DNA from: Steromphala cineraria
Lineage: Eukaryota > Mollusca > Gastropoda > Trochida > Trochidae
Reading direction: 5' to 3'
NCBI GenBank assembly: GCA_916613615.1
Contig: OU744734.1
Coordinates: forward strand, 31,690,301 to 31,754,300
Length of the DNA stretch: 64,000 bases
This document shows positions 40,251 to 53,500 of this stretch, in pieces. Position numbers and translations under genes: made by a program. How positions within the stretch are numbered: the first letter of the stretch is position 1; each line of letters begins with the position of its first letter. The notes beneath the pieces were generated by a model. The model did no database searches. It saw only the letters and a program-made list of their open reading frames with translations, and was not told the origin of the DNA.

Positions 40251-41040
40251 ACCAACATTGATTTTTGAAACCCTTGAAGACCTGAAACTAAATGATCCTA
40301 AATGCTGCAAAAAATTAAATCAAGACAAATTCGTAGGCCACGTGATTCGGCCGCTATCTTGATTTTAGTGCCTTTTCGACCGTTTCGGACCCCACTTGCC
40401 TTTGAAAATCTTCTTCTCTGAAGATAATTGCAGTAGAGAGTTGAAATTCATACTTAACGTAGCTGAAGTATTGTAATTTTGAATTCCTAAAAGTCCCAAC
40501 GTTAATATTTTTGTTGCTGTGACCTTTCAAGGTTGACCAACATTTTTAAAACGCAAATTTCAAGGGCACACAACTAAAACACCTAGGCATGGAATTTAAT
40601 GATTTGAGAGTTAGACATGAACAATCTCAAAGAATAAAATTGGTCGCGAACAGTCACTTCCGGTCACGAGAAAGGTTAAAACTTGGAAAAGTGGTGTTTG
40701 GTAGGCAAGTTTGAAAAATCGTAACTAATTAACGCCAAACGACAAATCATTGTTCTATATATCATTAAACAGCTAAAATAATTTTTAAAATCGTTGACAA
40801 TTCATATCAAATTAAGATAGCTCATTAACATTGAAATTCGGACCTTTTAAATATGGTCAATCCTACTTTCGTTTCGAATGATTATGATATATGTATGTTT
40901 GAACATTAGGCAATGATTAGCATATCATCAGACAGCTTAAAGAATGTAGAATCTGACGTTGGTCACCATGGTAACTTTTCTACACAGCCTTAAACTTGAA
41001 TATCATGTGAAATTTTGTCATTTTGATAATTTATTACTAA
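40251..41040. other. Non-coding
   Basis: Resembles the body of the ATT-tailed repeat (a fragment GTTTGGTAGGCAAGTTTGAAAAATC at about 40695 is similar to about 38145-38180). No gene. Confidence 0.45.
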
Positions 41041-41049
41041 CTGTATATT

Positions 41050-41220
41050 TTCTGACAAACATGTATGTGAAGGTCAAACATGCATGTGAAGGTCAAACAT
41101 CCATGTGAAGATCAAACATGCATGTGAAGGTCAAACACCGTGCGAAGGTCAAAGAGAAAATCATGAAGACCTAAGTACTGCCGCGGCAATCCTAGTTATT
41201 ATTATTATTATTGGGTCTTC
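41050..41220. repeat. 20-bp tandem repeat and tail of ATT-tailed repeat, copy B
   Basis: About five units of CATGCATGTGAAGGTCAAA (41058-41150), each with an AGGTCA half-site, then AAGACCTAAGTACTGCCGCGGCAATCCTAG and (TTA)n to 41211. Confidence 0.75.
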
Positions 41221-41332
41221 AAAACTATGTCTGGAAGAACTATTGTCCTTATCCGGATTTTTATCTCTCTTGCAATAAAGAAGTTGTAAATCCATATAAC
41301 TTGTTCTTATTCGGATTTTTATGATTTTTTTA

Positions 41333-41381
<49 letters not shown>
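41333..41381. repeat. (ATT)n microsatellite
   Basis: About 16 uninterrupted ATT units. Confidence 0.95.
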
Positions 41382-41382
<1 letters not shown>

Positions 41383-43840
41383 CTGTACCGATTTTTGTGA
41401 CAGCGATTCTGATTTAACCAATCAATGGATTTTCATGAAACTTTCCGGACTGATAGAGGATCACATGAACTGGCTCTGCTAAGCTTTTGCTAAGAATTTC
41501 GATTTGTGCTTGAGTTATCTCCCTTTGAAGTTGAAACTTTATACCTCAATATCTTGAAAACAAAGAAAGATAATCGCACAAAACTTTCACCATTATGTGG
41601 GCATCAACATTCCCAATCACATAAGCACATAGCCGTTTTCTGCCGTAATAATAGATTTTTGGCTATGTTTCAAATTCACTACAAATTATTATTATATAAA
41701 AGTTGATCTTAAGGGAAATATTTTTTTTTTTTTGGCAATTCTAACAGTTTTCGAGGGTTATTTCAGATAAAAATATACTTTTTAACGTTTTACAAAGCAC
41801 ATGTGGTCAGTAAACTAATACAAAGAAATAACAAGTCATGATAAAAACAATTCTGTACAAAACCAGTCCTTGAATATAACGATTTTTTTAAAATTCCCAT
41901 TTTTAACACATTTCAAAGTTCCACGGTTTTTTTAGTAAGTAAGATACCATTAAATTGATTGTACTTTCACAGGCGCAATTCCGAGCACAACTTTTGCTGT
42001 GTGCACTTTATCAAAACAAATTTGATAATTAAGGAACTAGAAAGACAAACATCGGGTAGGGGTCTAAAAATCTTCATTTTTCAGTGTTTTCATTAAAGTT
42101 AAACTACTCCTTTACTATTTAAGTTATCTAAACAAACTATAAATTAATGGATACGCTTGTTAAAGACAAACATATTTTGTGTGGAAACTTATTATCGAAA
42201 TCTTAACGATTAATGTATGAAGTTCATAAATTTCTTGTATGGGTCGTCAGCTGTTCTATATAACAGATCGAAAATAACGCTAACTTATTCATTTCTTGAC
42301 CGATATAGGTCAAATTGAAAATGTAGGTTCATCTAAACAAATAAAAACAAAAAACGAGTGCAAAATTCAAGGTTTGGGAACTTCACTTCTTATCATAGGG
42401 TCCACTCCGAGATTCGAACCTGCGTTTGGAATTGTCTTATTTGATGTTTTGATGTATTTTTATGGATTGGGTTACCTCCCTTAGACCAGTGTTGACAAAG
42501 GATATTTACATTTTAGACTTCAAATGTCTGTACCTCCAAAACGGTTACAAATTATTCCACCAGCTTGTCCGCGTACCACTTGCAATTCGTGTTTGCACAT
42601 ACACAAATTATACATGTAAATAAAGACAATTCTCTCCTCTACACGATGGTGAAAACAGACCTAAAATATATCCAATGATTCGGGAGATATTGAGACTTAC
42701 GGTAATTTGATTGAAAACATGGTATTTGCGACAGATGTCGCATCGCTCACCGTTTCTTTACTTTTTCATGCTCATAAACAATACATGCAAATGAAGACAA
42801 TTCTCTCTAAACAATGGAAAAAACAATTTTGAAGTGTCTCTAATGGTTCGGAAGATAGGAATGCCGCACGTTGAGTGCCGTGGTTAATTTGAGGGGGAAA
42901 ATATAAAAACTTTTCACTGATAGATTTGATCCATTTTAATAACAATAATATGTGTGCATTCAACAATACTTATTTTAAAACTGAGATCAAATTGCAAAAC
43001 GTCATTGCCTTTGCCTTAAAATTCTCTTTCCAATGAGCCTGTCAACGTCTTCATAGCTTTTATAGTAAGAACGCTACAGGAAGAACAGTTTTTACTACGC
43101 TTCTTACTATAAATCCCTTATATTATGGCTTTCCTTATAAGGAAGTTTTGTGTATCATTACGCGTGTGAATCGACTCTGAAAGAGCACCCCTTTCATTGT
43201 TTAAAAGCTATGCGCCTGTGTCATGTTTTCCCCAAATGTACACTGGAATATCAAGTCAGTGCAGTCACCTTGAGATATAACTGCTTAGTTTTTAGGAATA
43301 TTGCTTATTAAGGTTTGTTTACTTTCATAGTAAACGAAATTGAGAGGCTCAGCGCATCTCTTTAGTAATGTGCTTCAAACCAATAACCCAATGATTAAAT
43401 CTCAGAAAGAATATTTCGTTATTTTTCATCCACGTCTCTTCCAACATCTGAACCGCTCTTCAGTATTTCTATGCTAAGATTCCTCTATTTGAAAATATAA
43501 GGATTATATATATGCACCTCTCCCTAAAGTAGTCGTCAATGAGTTCATTCATGGATTGGAGAGACCGTAGGGTTACATTGCAAAGCGAGATGCATGCTCC
43601 GGCTCACAATGCTAGGCTTTGCTTTGGTTTTAAAATTGAAAACAAGTATAAGATTCAGGTTCTGTTTTTTCACATTTGCCATGTTTGTAATACTGACATT
43701 TTGTTACTATATATTTGTTGGCTCTGTGAATAAGGATGTAGCAGTTATAAACTTGTTTACGTTATAGACTTACTCTACGTCTACAAAACGCTTACAGATA
43801 TTTCAACCAAATTTGTTATGCTTCTAGATTTCCTCAAATG
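41382..43840. other. Non-coding stretch
   Basis: Includes 42025-42130, similar to 38494-38600 (ATT-tailed repeat family). A lone box B-like GGTTCGAATC at about 42408-42422 (minus) has no box A partner. No supported gene. Confidence 0.5.
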
Positions 43841-43965
43841 TGCATGAGGTCGATTACTGGAGGTCAAACATTACGCAAAGGTCAAACGTCTTGAAGACCG
43901 TCAGTGCTGCTTTGCAGCCCTAGTTATTATTATTATTATCATTATTATTATTATTATTATTATTT
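43841..43965. repeat. ATT-tailed dispersed repeat, copy C end
   Basis: GAGGTCAAACATTACGCAAAGGTCAAACG, then TTGAAGACCGTCAGTGCTGC...CCCTAG and (TTA)n, parallel to 41100-41210. Confidence 0.65.
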
Positions 43966-44940
43966 ACCGCGCTTAGTACATCTTACAGCATTTATCACAT
44001 CTTATGTCGTAAGACGTGTCTTTCAGAAGTAGCTAGGCCGCGCGGTTCTCGACTGTAGAGTATTGCCAGTAGATAGACACAAAGATAAGTCTGGAAAGAT
44101 TTGTGGAGCGAATGCGCTTCTCATCACTGAAAATCCATTGCCTCTATATTTACTTTCTACTCTGTCAAACCGTGATACAACGGCTCACCTTTTTCTTCGC
44201 TATTTCTGTTTGCTAAATAAAGCTTGCGTCTTGTCTAATGCATGTGGACCTCTCGGTCTTGGAATGCTAAGAATTGCAGAAGGATATGTATGGAAGATTA
44301 GCAAGGTCAAAAGAAAGATCTACACCAAAATTCTTAACTTTTTTGTTTTAAACTCATTTAGGGAACTGCTATTTCCAAAAGAAGTATTCCTAGCTTCTTA
44401 AAGTTACTTTTAATATACAGCAGATACATATTCCCCTCACTTATAGTCAAAACTATATTTTCTAAAACTATGCCATTTGCCTTTGGAACATTTAAAGTTC
44501 ACAGTCACATTCTGCTACCTTTGAGTCAATAAAGCCTTCAAATGTAGCTTTGAAGAAGATGTTCGATTAAAAAGGCGTGATAAATGGGATACCTCGGCTG
44601 CGACGTAATACGAGATTAACTCATTAAGATTATTAGCATTTGAAGGAAAGGAACCCGTGTTCAAAATTTAACAACAGGTCAGTGTACAATATCAAACATT
44701 GCAAATTACGAAATTGTATGGTCTATTTTATCTCTCATGTCATTATCCTACACATACTTTTTACAGTAACGATGTAAGCAAATCACCGAACAATCAAAAA
44801 AGCAAAATTAAAGCAATCACCGATCTTTGATTTTGGAGCAAAGCAATCACAGTGCCTCTGCTAGAACATCTTGTGGAAGACTTGTAGCGTGTAGCTATTG
44901 CTGTAGCTTTGGCCCAGCAACGATGATGACAGAAATGAGA
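43966..44940. other. Non-coding; one unrecognised open frame
   Basis: A 112-codon plus frame (44063-44401) without an ATG start shows no known domain. TTTACCGCGCTTAGTACA right after the ATT tail at 43965 resembles the LINE-tail CCGCGCT motif at 21865. Confidence 0.4.
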
Positions 44941-44949
44941 TTTTTTGGT

Positions 44950-46470
44950 ATTCGATGCGAAGTGTGCCGTACTGTGGAAGATAGACATGATGTGTCTACG
45001 TGTTTGGATAAAAGTGTACCGTACTGTGGAAGATAGACACGATGTGTCTTTATGTTTAGATGAAAGTGTGCCGGACTGTGATAGAGAGACATGTTGTGTC
45101 AACATGTTTAGATTAAAGTGTGTCGTTCTGCGATAGAGAGACATTCTGTGGGTACATGTTTGAATGAAAGTGTGTCGCTCTGTAGTTGAGAGACATGTTG
45201 TGTCAACATTTTTAGATGAAAGTGTGTCGCTCTGTAGTAGAGAGACATGTTGTGTCTACATTTTTAGATGAAAGTGTGTCGCTCTGTAGTATAGAGACAT
45301 GTTGTGTCTACATTTTAGATGAAAGTGTGTCGCTCTGTAGTAGAGAGACATGTTGTGTCTACATTTTAGATGAAAGTGTGTCGCTCTGTAGTAGAGAGAC
45401 ATGTTGTGTCAACATGTTAAGATGAAAGTGTGTCGCTCTGTAGTAGAGGGACATGTTGTGTCTACATGTTAAGATGAAAGTGTGTCGCTCTGTAGTAGAG
45501 AGACATGATGTGTCTACATGTTAAGATGAAAGTGTGTCGCTCTGTAGTAGAGAGACATGTTGTGTCTACATTTTAGATGAAAGTGTGTCCCTCTGTAGTA
45601 GAGAGACATGTTGTGTCTACATGTTAAGATGAAAGTGTGTCGCTCTGTAGTAGAGAGACATGTTGTGTCAACATGTTAAGATGAAAGTGTGTCGCTCTGT
45701 AGTAGAGAGACATGTTGTGTCAACATGTTAAGATGAAAGTGTGTCGCTCTGTAGTAGAGAGACATGTTGTGTCAACATGTTAAGATGGAAGTGTGTCGCT
45801 CTGTAGTAGAGAGACATGTTGTGTCAACATGTTAAGGTGGAAGTGTGTCGCTCTGTAGTAGAGAGACATGTTGTGTCAACATGTTAAGATGAAAGTGTGT
45901 CGCTCTGTAGTAGAGAGACATGTTGTGTCAACATGTTAAGATGAAAGTGTGTCGCTCTGTAGTAGAGAGACATGTTGTGTCAACATGTTAAGATGAAAGT
46001 GTGTCGCTCTGTAGTAGAGAGACATGTTGTGTCAACATGTTAAGATGAAAGTGTGTCGCTCTGTAGTTGAGAGATATGTTGTGTCAACATGTTAAGATGA
46101 AAGTGTGTCGCTCTGTAGTAGAGAGACATGTTATGTCTACATTTTTAGATGAAAGTGTGTCGCTCTGTAGTAGAGAGACATGTTGTGTCAACATGTTAAG
46201 ATGGAAGTGTGTCGCTCTGTAGTAGAGAGACATGTTGTGTCTAAATTTTTAGATGAAAGTGTGTCGCTCTGTAGTAGAGAGACATGTTGTGTCTACATTT
46301 TTAGATGAAAGTGTGTCGCTCTGTAGTAGACGGACATGCTGTGTCAATTTGTTTAGATTAAAGTGTGTCGTCCTCAGTAGAGTGATATGTTGTGGGTACA
46401 TGTTTAGATGAAAGTGTGTCGCTCTTTAGGAGAGACATGCTGTGTCTGTATGTATGATGTTGTGCCGTCC
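44950..46470. repeat. 52-bp minisatellite
   Basis: About 28 units of AGATGAAAGTGTGTCGCTCTGTAGTAGAGAGACATGTTGTGTCAACATGTTA with a clean 52-bp period in the centre (TGTTGTGTCA at 45661, 45713 and so on). Units with TCTACATTTTTAG are the second variant. Ends are diverged (44950-45200 and 46330-46560), as expected if unequal exchange homogenises the middle. Each unit has an ACATGTTG-TGT-CAACATGT hairpin. Confidence 0.93.
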
Positions 46471-47503
46471 TATAGTAGAGAAACATGTTGTGTCTACATA
46501 TTTGATACTGTGGCTACATCTATTGATATATATGTGTCGTTCTGCAGTAGACTGTGAGTGTATGTATGGTCTCGTCTAGGGTGCGGTAAGGCAGCTCTCT
46601 CTTCTATCCTTTTCTCAATCAGTGCCGTAGGAGCTGTCTCTCATTGTGTCAGCAGTAGAAAATACGTTAAAATCTAAAGCTAGTCTAGGGCAGAGAAGTG
46701 CCCTGAATATCAAAATTAATGAAAAGCGTGTCTTGCCTGAAAAAAGTTATTTATGTGGCTGCGACCAAAGGATTCGCTAGGCGAGGAACAGACAGCAAAG
46801 AAAAGTGCGTTTGGTTTTACTGTATCTGAAGAGTATTGATTTGCAGTGGTGAGCGGACGGCAGAGGGAACTATAGGGGCGGCGTTCTAGGATGGGAGGAG
46901 CTCTCTGGTCGTGGACCCCAGACGGCCTTTTCCTCATCAGGTCACCGACTGACGGTAAAAGCTGTTAGTCTTGTTCCTCGCAGACCTCCATCTAGAAGGC
47001 TCTTACTTACATACGACGTAAACTGTGCGTACCCAGGGGGAGTCGGGTCCGAGTCGACATCTATAGGCGGAAGGAATTACCACATCTATCCTGTTTTCTG
47101 ATCAGCTCATCAACAATACAGTTGAATGGCACATCCATTCAATCACATTCTTCATACAATCATTCGATAAAAATTGTAGTTGTCCTAATTAAGTAAATAG
47201 AACAAAATAATCAGTAGCCGACAATTTTCCGAGAAAATAAATCACAAGATGTACACGATGATCATGCAATTCATTTTGACTATAAGATATGCATTCCTTC
47301 ATGACTTTACAAGACCATTGATATTGAAAGGCAATGGATATATCTTCAGCAACCAAATTAAGTTCTTTCGAAACAATCTTTTTCATAACATCAGCCAAAA
47401 CTGTGTCACAGCTTTACAACAAGGTGACACAATGCACATGTAAAGGACATTTTTTACACTTTAATGCGTGTATCAAATCCCCAGTCGGTCACACCCGCAT
47501 TTG
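46471..47503. other. Spacer between two arrays, no supported gene
   Basis: Open frames at 46716-46937 (minus), 47189-47398 (minus) and 47249-47443 (plus) have no recognisable motif. This spacer has more balanced base composition than the AT-rich regions. Confidence 0.4.
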
Positions 47504-50500
47504 ACAATCTCTCCCCTCTCTCCCCTTTTCATAAGAGCCTTATATAGAGACACACAACAATCTCTCCCCTCTCTTCCCTTTTCATAAGAGCCTTATATAG
47601 AGACACACAACAATCTCTCCCCTCTCTCCCCTTTTCATAAGAGCCTTATATAGAGACACACAACAATCTCCCCTCTCTCCCCTTTTCATAAGAGCCTTAT
47701 ATAGAGACACACAACAATCTCTCCCCTCTCTCCCCTCTCTCCCCTTTTCATAAGAGCCTTATATAGAGACACACAATAATCTCTCCCCTCTCTCGCCTTT
47801 TCATAAGAGCCTTATATAGAGACACACAACAATCTCTCCCCTCTTTCCCCTTTTCATAAGAGCCTTATATAGAGACACATAACAATCTCTCGCCTCTCTC
47901 CCCTCTCTCCCCTTTTCATAAGAGCCGTATATAGAGACACACAACAATCTCTCCCATCTCTCCCCTCTCTCCCCTTTTCATAAGAGCCTTATATAGAGAC
48001 ACACAACAATCTCTCCCCTCTCTCCCCTCTCTCCCCTCTCTCCCCTTTTCATAAGAGCCGTATATAGAGACACACAACAATCTCTCCCCTCTCTCCCCTC
48101 TCTCCACTTTTCATAAGAGCCTTATATAGAGACACACAACAATCTCTCCCCTCTCTCCCCTTTTCATAAGAGCCTTATATAGAGACACACAACAATCTCT
48201 CCCCACTCCCCTCTCTCCCCTTTTCATCAGAGCCGTATATAGAGACACACAACAATCTCTCCCCTCTCTCCCCTCTCTCCCCTTTTCATAAGAGCCTTAT
48301 ATAGAGACACACAACAATCTCTACCCTCTCTCCCCTTTTCATAAGAGCCTTATATAGAGACACACAACAATCTCTCCCCTCTCTCCCCTCTCCCCTTTTC
48401 ATAAGAGCCTTATATAGAGACAAACACCAATCTCTCCCCTCTCTACCCTCTCTCCCCTTTTCATAAGAGCCTTATATAGAGACACACAACAATCTCTCCC
48501 CTCTCTCCCCTCTCTCCCCTCTCTCCCCTTTTCATAAGAGCCGTATATAGAGACACACAACAATCTCTCCCCTCTCTCCCCTCTCTCCACTTTTCATAAG
48601 AGCCTTATATAGAGACACACAACAATCTCTCCCCTCTCTCCCCTTTTCATAAGAGCCTTATATAGAGACACACAACAATCTCTCCCCACTCCCCTCTCTC
48701 CCCTTTTCATCAGAGCCGTATATAGAGACACACAACAATCTCTCCCCTCTCTCCCCTCTCTCCCCTTTTCATAAGAGCCTTATATAGAGACACACAACAA
48801 TCTCTACCCTCTCTCCCCTTTTCATAAGAGCCTTATATAGAGACACACAACCTCTTCCCTCTCTCCCCTTTTCATAAGAGCCTTATATAGAGACACAAAA
48901 CAATCTCTCCCCTCTCTCCCCTCTCTCCCCTTTTCATAAGAGCCGTATTTAGAGACACACAACAATCTCTCCCATCTCTCCCCTCTCTCCCCTCTTATCC
49001 CTTTTCATAAGAGCCTTATATAGAGACACTCAACAATCTCTCCCCTCTCTCCCCTTTTCATAAGAGCCTTATATAGAGACACACAACAATCTCTCCTCTC
49101 TCTTCCCTTTTCATAAGAGCCGTATATACAGACACACAACAATCTCTCCCCTCTCTCCCCTTTTCATCAGAGCCTTATATAGAGACACACACCAATCTCT
49201 CCCCTCTCTCCCCTTTTCATAAGAGCCTTATATAGAGACACACAACAATCTCTCCCCTCTCTTCCCTTTTCATAAGAGCCTTATATAGAGACACACAACA
49301 ATCTCTCCCCTCTCTCCCCTTTTCATAAGAGCCTTATATAGAGACACACAACAATCTCTCCCCTCTCTCCCCTTTTCATAAGAGCCTTATATAGAGACAC
49401 ACAACAATCTCTCCCCTCTCTCCCCTTTTCATAAGAGCCTTATATAGAGACACACAACAATCTCTACCCTCTCTCCCCTTTTCATAAGAGCCTTATATAG
49501 AGACACACAACAATCTCTCCCCTCTCCCCTTTTCATAAGAGCCTTATATAGAGACACACACCAATCTCTCCCCTCTCTCCCCTTTTCATAAGAGCCTTAT
49601 ATAGAGACACACACCAATCTCTCCCCTCTCTCCCCTTTTCATAAGAGCCTTATATAGAGACACACAACAATCTCTCCCCTCTCTTCCCTTTTCATAAGAG
49701 CCTTATATAGAGACACACAACAATCTCTCCCCTCTCTCCCCTTTTCATAAGAGCCTTATATAGAGACACACAACAATCTCTCCCCTCTCTCCCCTTTTCA
49801 TAAGAGCCTTATATAGAGACACACAACCTCTCCCCTCTCTCCTCTTTTCATAAGAGCCTTATATAGAGACACACAACAATCTTTCCCCCTCTCTCCCCTC
49901 TCTCCCCTCTCTCCCTTCTCCCCTTTTCATAAGAGCCTTATATAGAGACACACAACAATCTCTCCCCTCTCTCCCCTCTCTTCCCTTTTCATAAGAGCCG
50001 TATATAGAGACACACAATAATCTCTCCCCTCTCTCCTCTTTTCATAAGAGCCTTATATAGAGACACACAACAATCTCTACCCTCTCTCCCCTGTCTTCCC
50101 TTTTCATAAGAGCCGTATATAGAGACACACAATAATCTCTCACCTCTCTCCCCTTTTCATAAGAGCCTTATATAGAGACACACAACAATCTCTCCCCTTT
50201 CTCCCCTTTTCATAAGAGCCTTATATAGAGAGACACAACAATCTCTCTCCTCTCTCCCCTTTTCAAAATAGCCTTTATAGAGACACACAACAATCTCTCC
50301 CCCCTCTTCCCTTTTCATGAGAGCCTTATATAGAGACACACAACAATCTCTCCCCTCTCTCCCCTCTCTCCCCTCTCTCCCCTTTTCATAAGAGCCTTAT
50401 ATAGAGACACACAACAATCTCTCCCCTCTCTCCCCTTTTCAAAATAGCCTTATATAGAGACACACAACAATCTCTCCCCTCTCTCCCCTTTTCATAAGAG

Positions 50501-53500
50501 CGTTATATAGAGACACACAACAATCTCTCCCCTCTCTCCCCTTTTCATAAGAGCCGTATATAGAGACACACAACAATCTCTCCCCTCTCTCGCCTCTCTC
50601 CCCTTTTCATAAGAGCCTTATATAGAGACACACAACAATCTCTACCCTCTCTCCCCTTTTCATAAGAGCCTTATATAGAGACACACAACAATCTCTCCCC
50701 TCTCCCCTTTTCATAAGAGCCTTATATAGAGACACACACCAATCTCTCGCCTCTCTCCCCTTTTCATAAGAGCCTTATATAGAGACATACAACAATCTCT
50801 CCCCTCTCTCCCCTCTCCCCTTTTCATAAGAGCGTTATATAGAGACACACAACAATCTCTCCCCTCTCTCCCCTTTTCATAAGAGCCTTATATAGAGAGA
50901 CACAACAATCTCTCTCCTCTCTCCCCTTTTCAAAATAGCCTTTATAGAGACACACAACAATCTCTCCCCCCTCTTCCCTTTTCATGAGAGCCTTATATAG
51001 AGACACACAACAATCTCTCCCCTCTCTCCCCTCTCTCCCCTTTTCATAAGAGCCGTATATAGAGACACACAACAATCTCTCCCCTCTCTCCCCTCTCTCC
51101 CCTTTTCATAAGAGCCTTATATAGAGACACACAACAATCTCTCCCCTCTCTCCCCTTTTCAAAATAGCCTTATATAGAGACACACAACAATCTCTCCCCT
51201 CTCTCCCCTTTTCATAAGAGCCTTATATAGAGACACACAACAATCTCTCCCCTCTCTCCCCTCTCTCCCCGTTTCATAAGAGCCGTATATAGAGACACAC
51301 AACAATCTTTCCCGTCTCTCGCCTCTCTCCCCTTTTCATAAGAGCCTTATATAGAGACACACAACAATCTCTACCCTCTCTCCCCTTTTCATAAGAGCCT
51401 TATATAGAGACACACAACAATCTCTCCCCTCTCTCCCCTCTCCCCTTTTCATAAGAGCCTTATATAGAGACACACACCAATCTCTCCCCTCTCTCCCCTT
51501 TTCATAAGAGCCTTATATAGAGACACACAACAATCTCTACCCTCTCTCCCCTTTTCATAAGAGCCTTATATAGAGACACACAACAATCTCTCCCCTCTCT
51601 CCCCTTTTCATAAGAGCCTTATATAGAGACACACAACAATCTCTACCCTCTCTCCCCTTTTCATAAGAGCCTTATATAGAGACACACAACAATCTCTCCC
51701 CTCTCTCCCCTTTTCATAAGAGCCTTATATAGAGACACACAACAATCTCTACCCTCTCTCCCCTTTTCATAAGAGCCTTATATAGAGACACACAACAATC
51801 TCTCCCCTCTCCCCTTTTCATAAGAGCCTTATATAGAGACACACACCAATCTCTCCCCTCTCTCCCCTTTTCATAAGAGCCTTATATAGAGACACACACC
51901 AATCTCTCCCCTTTCTCCCCTTTTCATAAGAGCCTTATATAGAGACACACAACAATCTCTCCCCTCTCTTCCCTTTTCATAAGAGCCTTACATAAAGACA
52001 CACAACAATCTCTCCCCTCTCTCCCCTTTTCATAAAAGCCTTATATAGAGACACACAACAATCTCTCCCCTCTCTCCCCTTTTCATAAGAGCCTTATATA
52101 GAGACACACAACAATCTCTCCCCTCTCTCCCCTTTTCATAAGAGCCTTATATAGAGACACACAACAATCTCTACCCTCTCTCCCCTTTTCATAAGAGCCT
52201 TATATAGAGACACACAACAATCTCTCCTCTCTCCCCTTTTCATAAGAGCCTTATATAGAGACACACAACAATCTCTCCCCTCTCTTCCCTTTTCATAAGA
52301 GCCTTATATAGAGACACACACCAATCTCTCCCCTCTCTCCCCTTTTCATAAGAGCCTTATATAGAGACACACAACAATCTCTCCCCTCTCTCCCCTTTTC
52401 AAAATAGCCTTATATAGAGACACACATCAATCTCTCCCCTCTCTCCCCTTTTCAAAAGAGCCGTATATAGAGACACACAACAATCTCTCCCCTCTCTCCC
52501 CTCTCTCCCCTCTCTCCCTTCTCTCCCCTCTCTTCCCTTTTCATAAGAGCCTTATATAGAGACACACATCAATCTCTCCCCTCTCTCCCCTTTTCAAAAG
52601 AGCCGTATATAGAGACACACAACAATCTCTCCCCTCTCTCCCCTCTCTCACCTCTCTCCCCTCTCTCCCCTCTCTTCCCTTTTCATAAGAGCCTTATATA
52701 GAGACACACAACAATCTCTACCCTCTCTCCCCTTTTCATAAGAGCCTTATATAAAGACATACAACAATCTCTCCCCTCTCTCCCCTCTCCCCTTTTCATA
52801 AGAGCGTTATATAGAGACACACAACAATCTCTCCCCTCTCTCCCCTTTTCATAAGAGCCTTATATAGAGAGACACAACAATCTCTCTCCTCTCTCCCCTT
52901 TTCAAAATAGCCTTTATAGAGACACACAACAATCTCTCCCCCCTCTTCCCTTTTCATGAGAGCCTTATATAGAGACACACAACAATCTCTCCCCTCTCTC
53001 CCCTCTCTCCCCTTTTCATAAGAGCCGTATATAGAGACACACAACAATCTCTCCCCTCTCTCCCCTCTCTCCCCTTTTCATAAGAGCCTTATATAGAGAC
53101 ACACAACAATATCTCCCCTCTCTCCCCTTTTCAAAATAGCCTTATATAGAGACACACAACAATCTCTCCCCTCTCTCCCCTTTTCATAAGAGCCTTATAT
53201 AGAGACACACAACAATCTCTCCCCTCTCTCCCCTCTCTCCCCGTTTCATAAGAGCCGTATATAGAGACACACAACAATCTTTCCCCTCTCTCGCCTCTCT
53301 CCCCTTTTCATAAGAGCCTTATATAGAGACACACAACAATCTCTACCCTCTCTCCCCTTTTCATAAGAGCCTTATATAGAGACACACAACAATCTCTCCC
53401 CTCTCTCCCCTCTCCCCTTTTCATAAGAGCCTTATATAGAGACACACACCAATCTCTCCCCTCTCTCCCCTTTTCATAAGAGCCTTATATAGAGACACAC

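Noticed and set aside
42404..42424. Another SINE or tRNA head (GGTTCGAATC on the minus strand)
   Set aside because: No box A at the proper distance.
44063..44401. 112-codon gene
   Set aside because: No ATG start and no recognisable domain; one open frame of this size is expected in the region.
1565..46778. Shared AAGGATTCGCTAGG at about 1567 and 46764
   Set aside because: A 14-bp match with no extended similarity on either side; could be chance.
46716..47443. Small genes between the two arrays
   Set aside because: Overlapping opposite-strand frames without motifs; cannot be supported.
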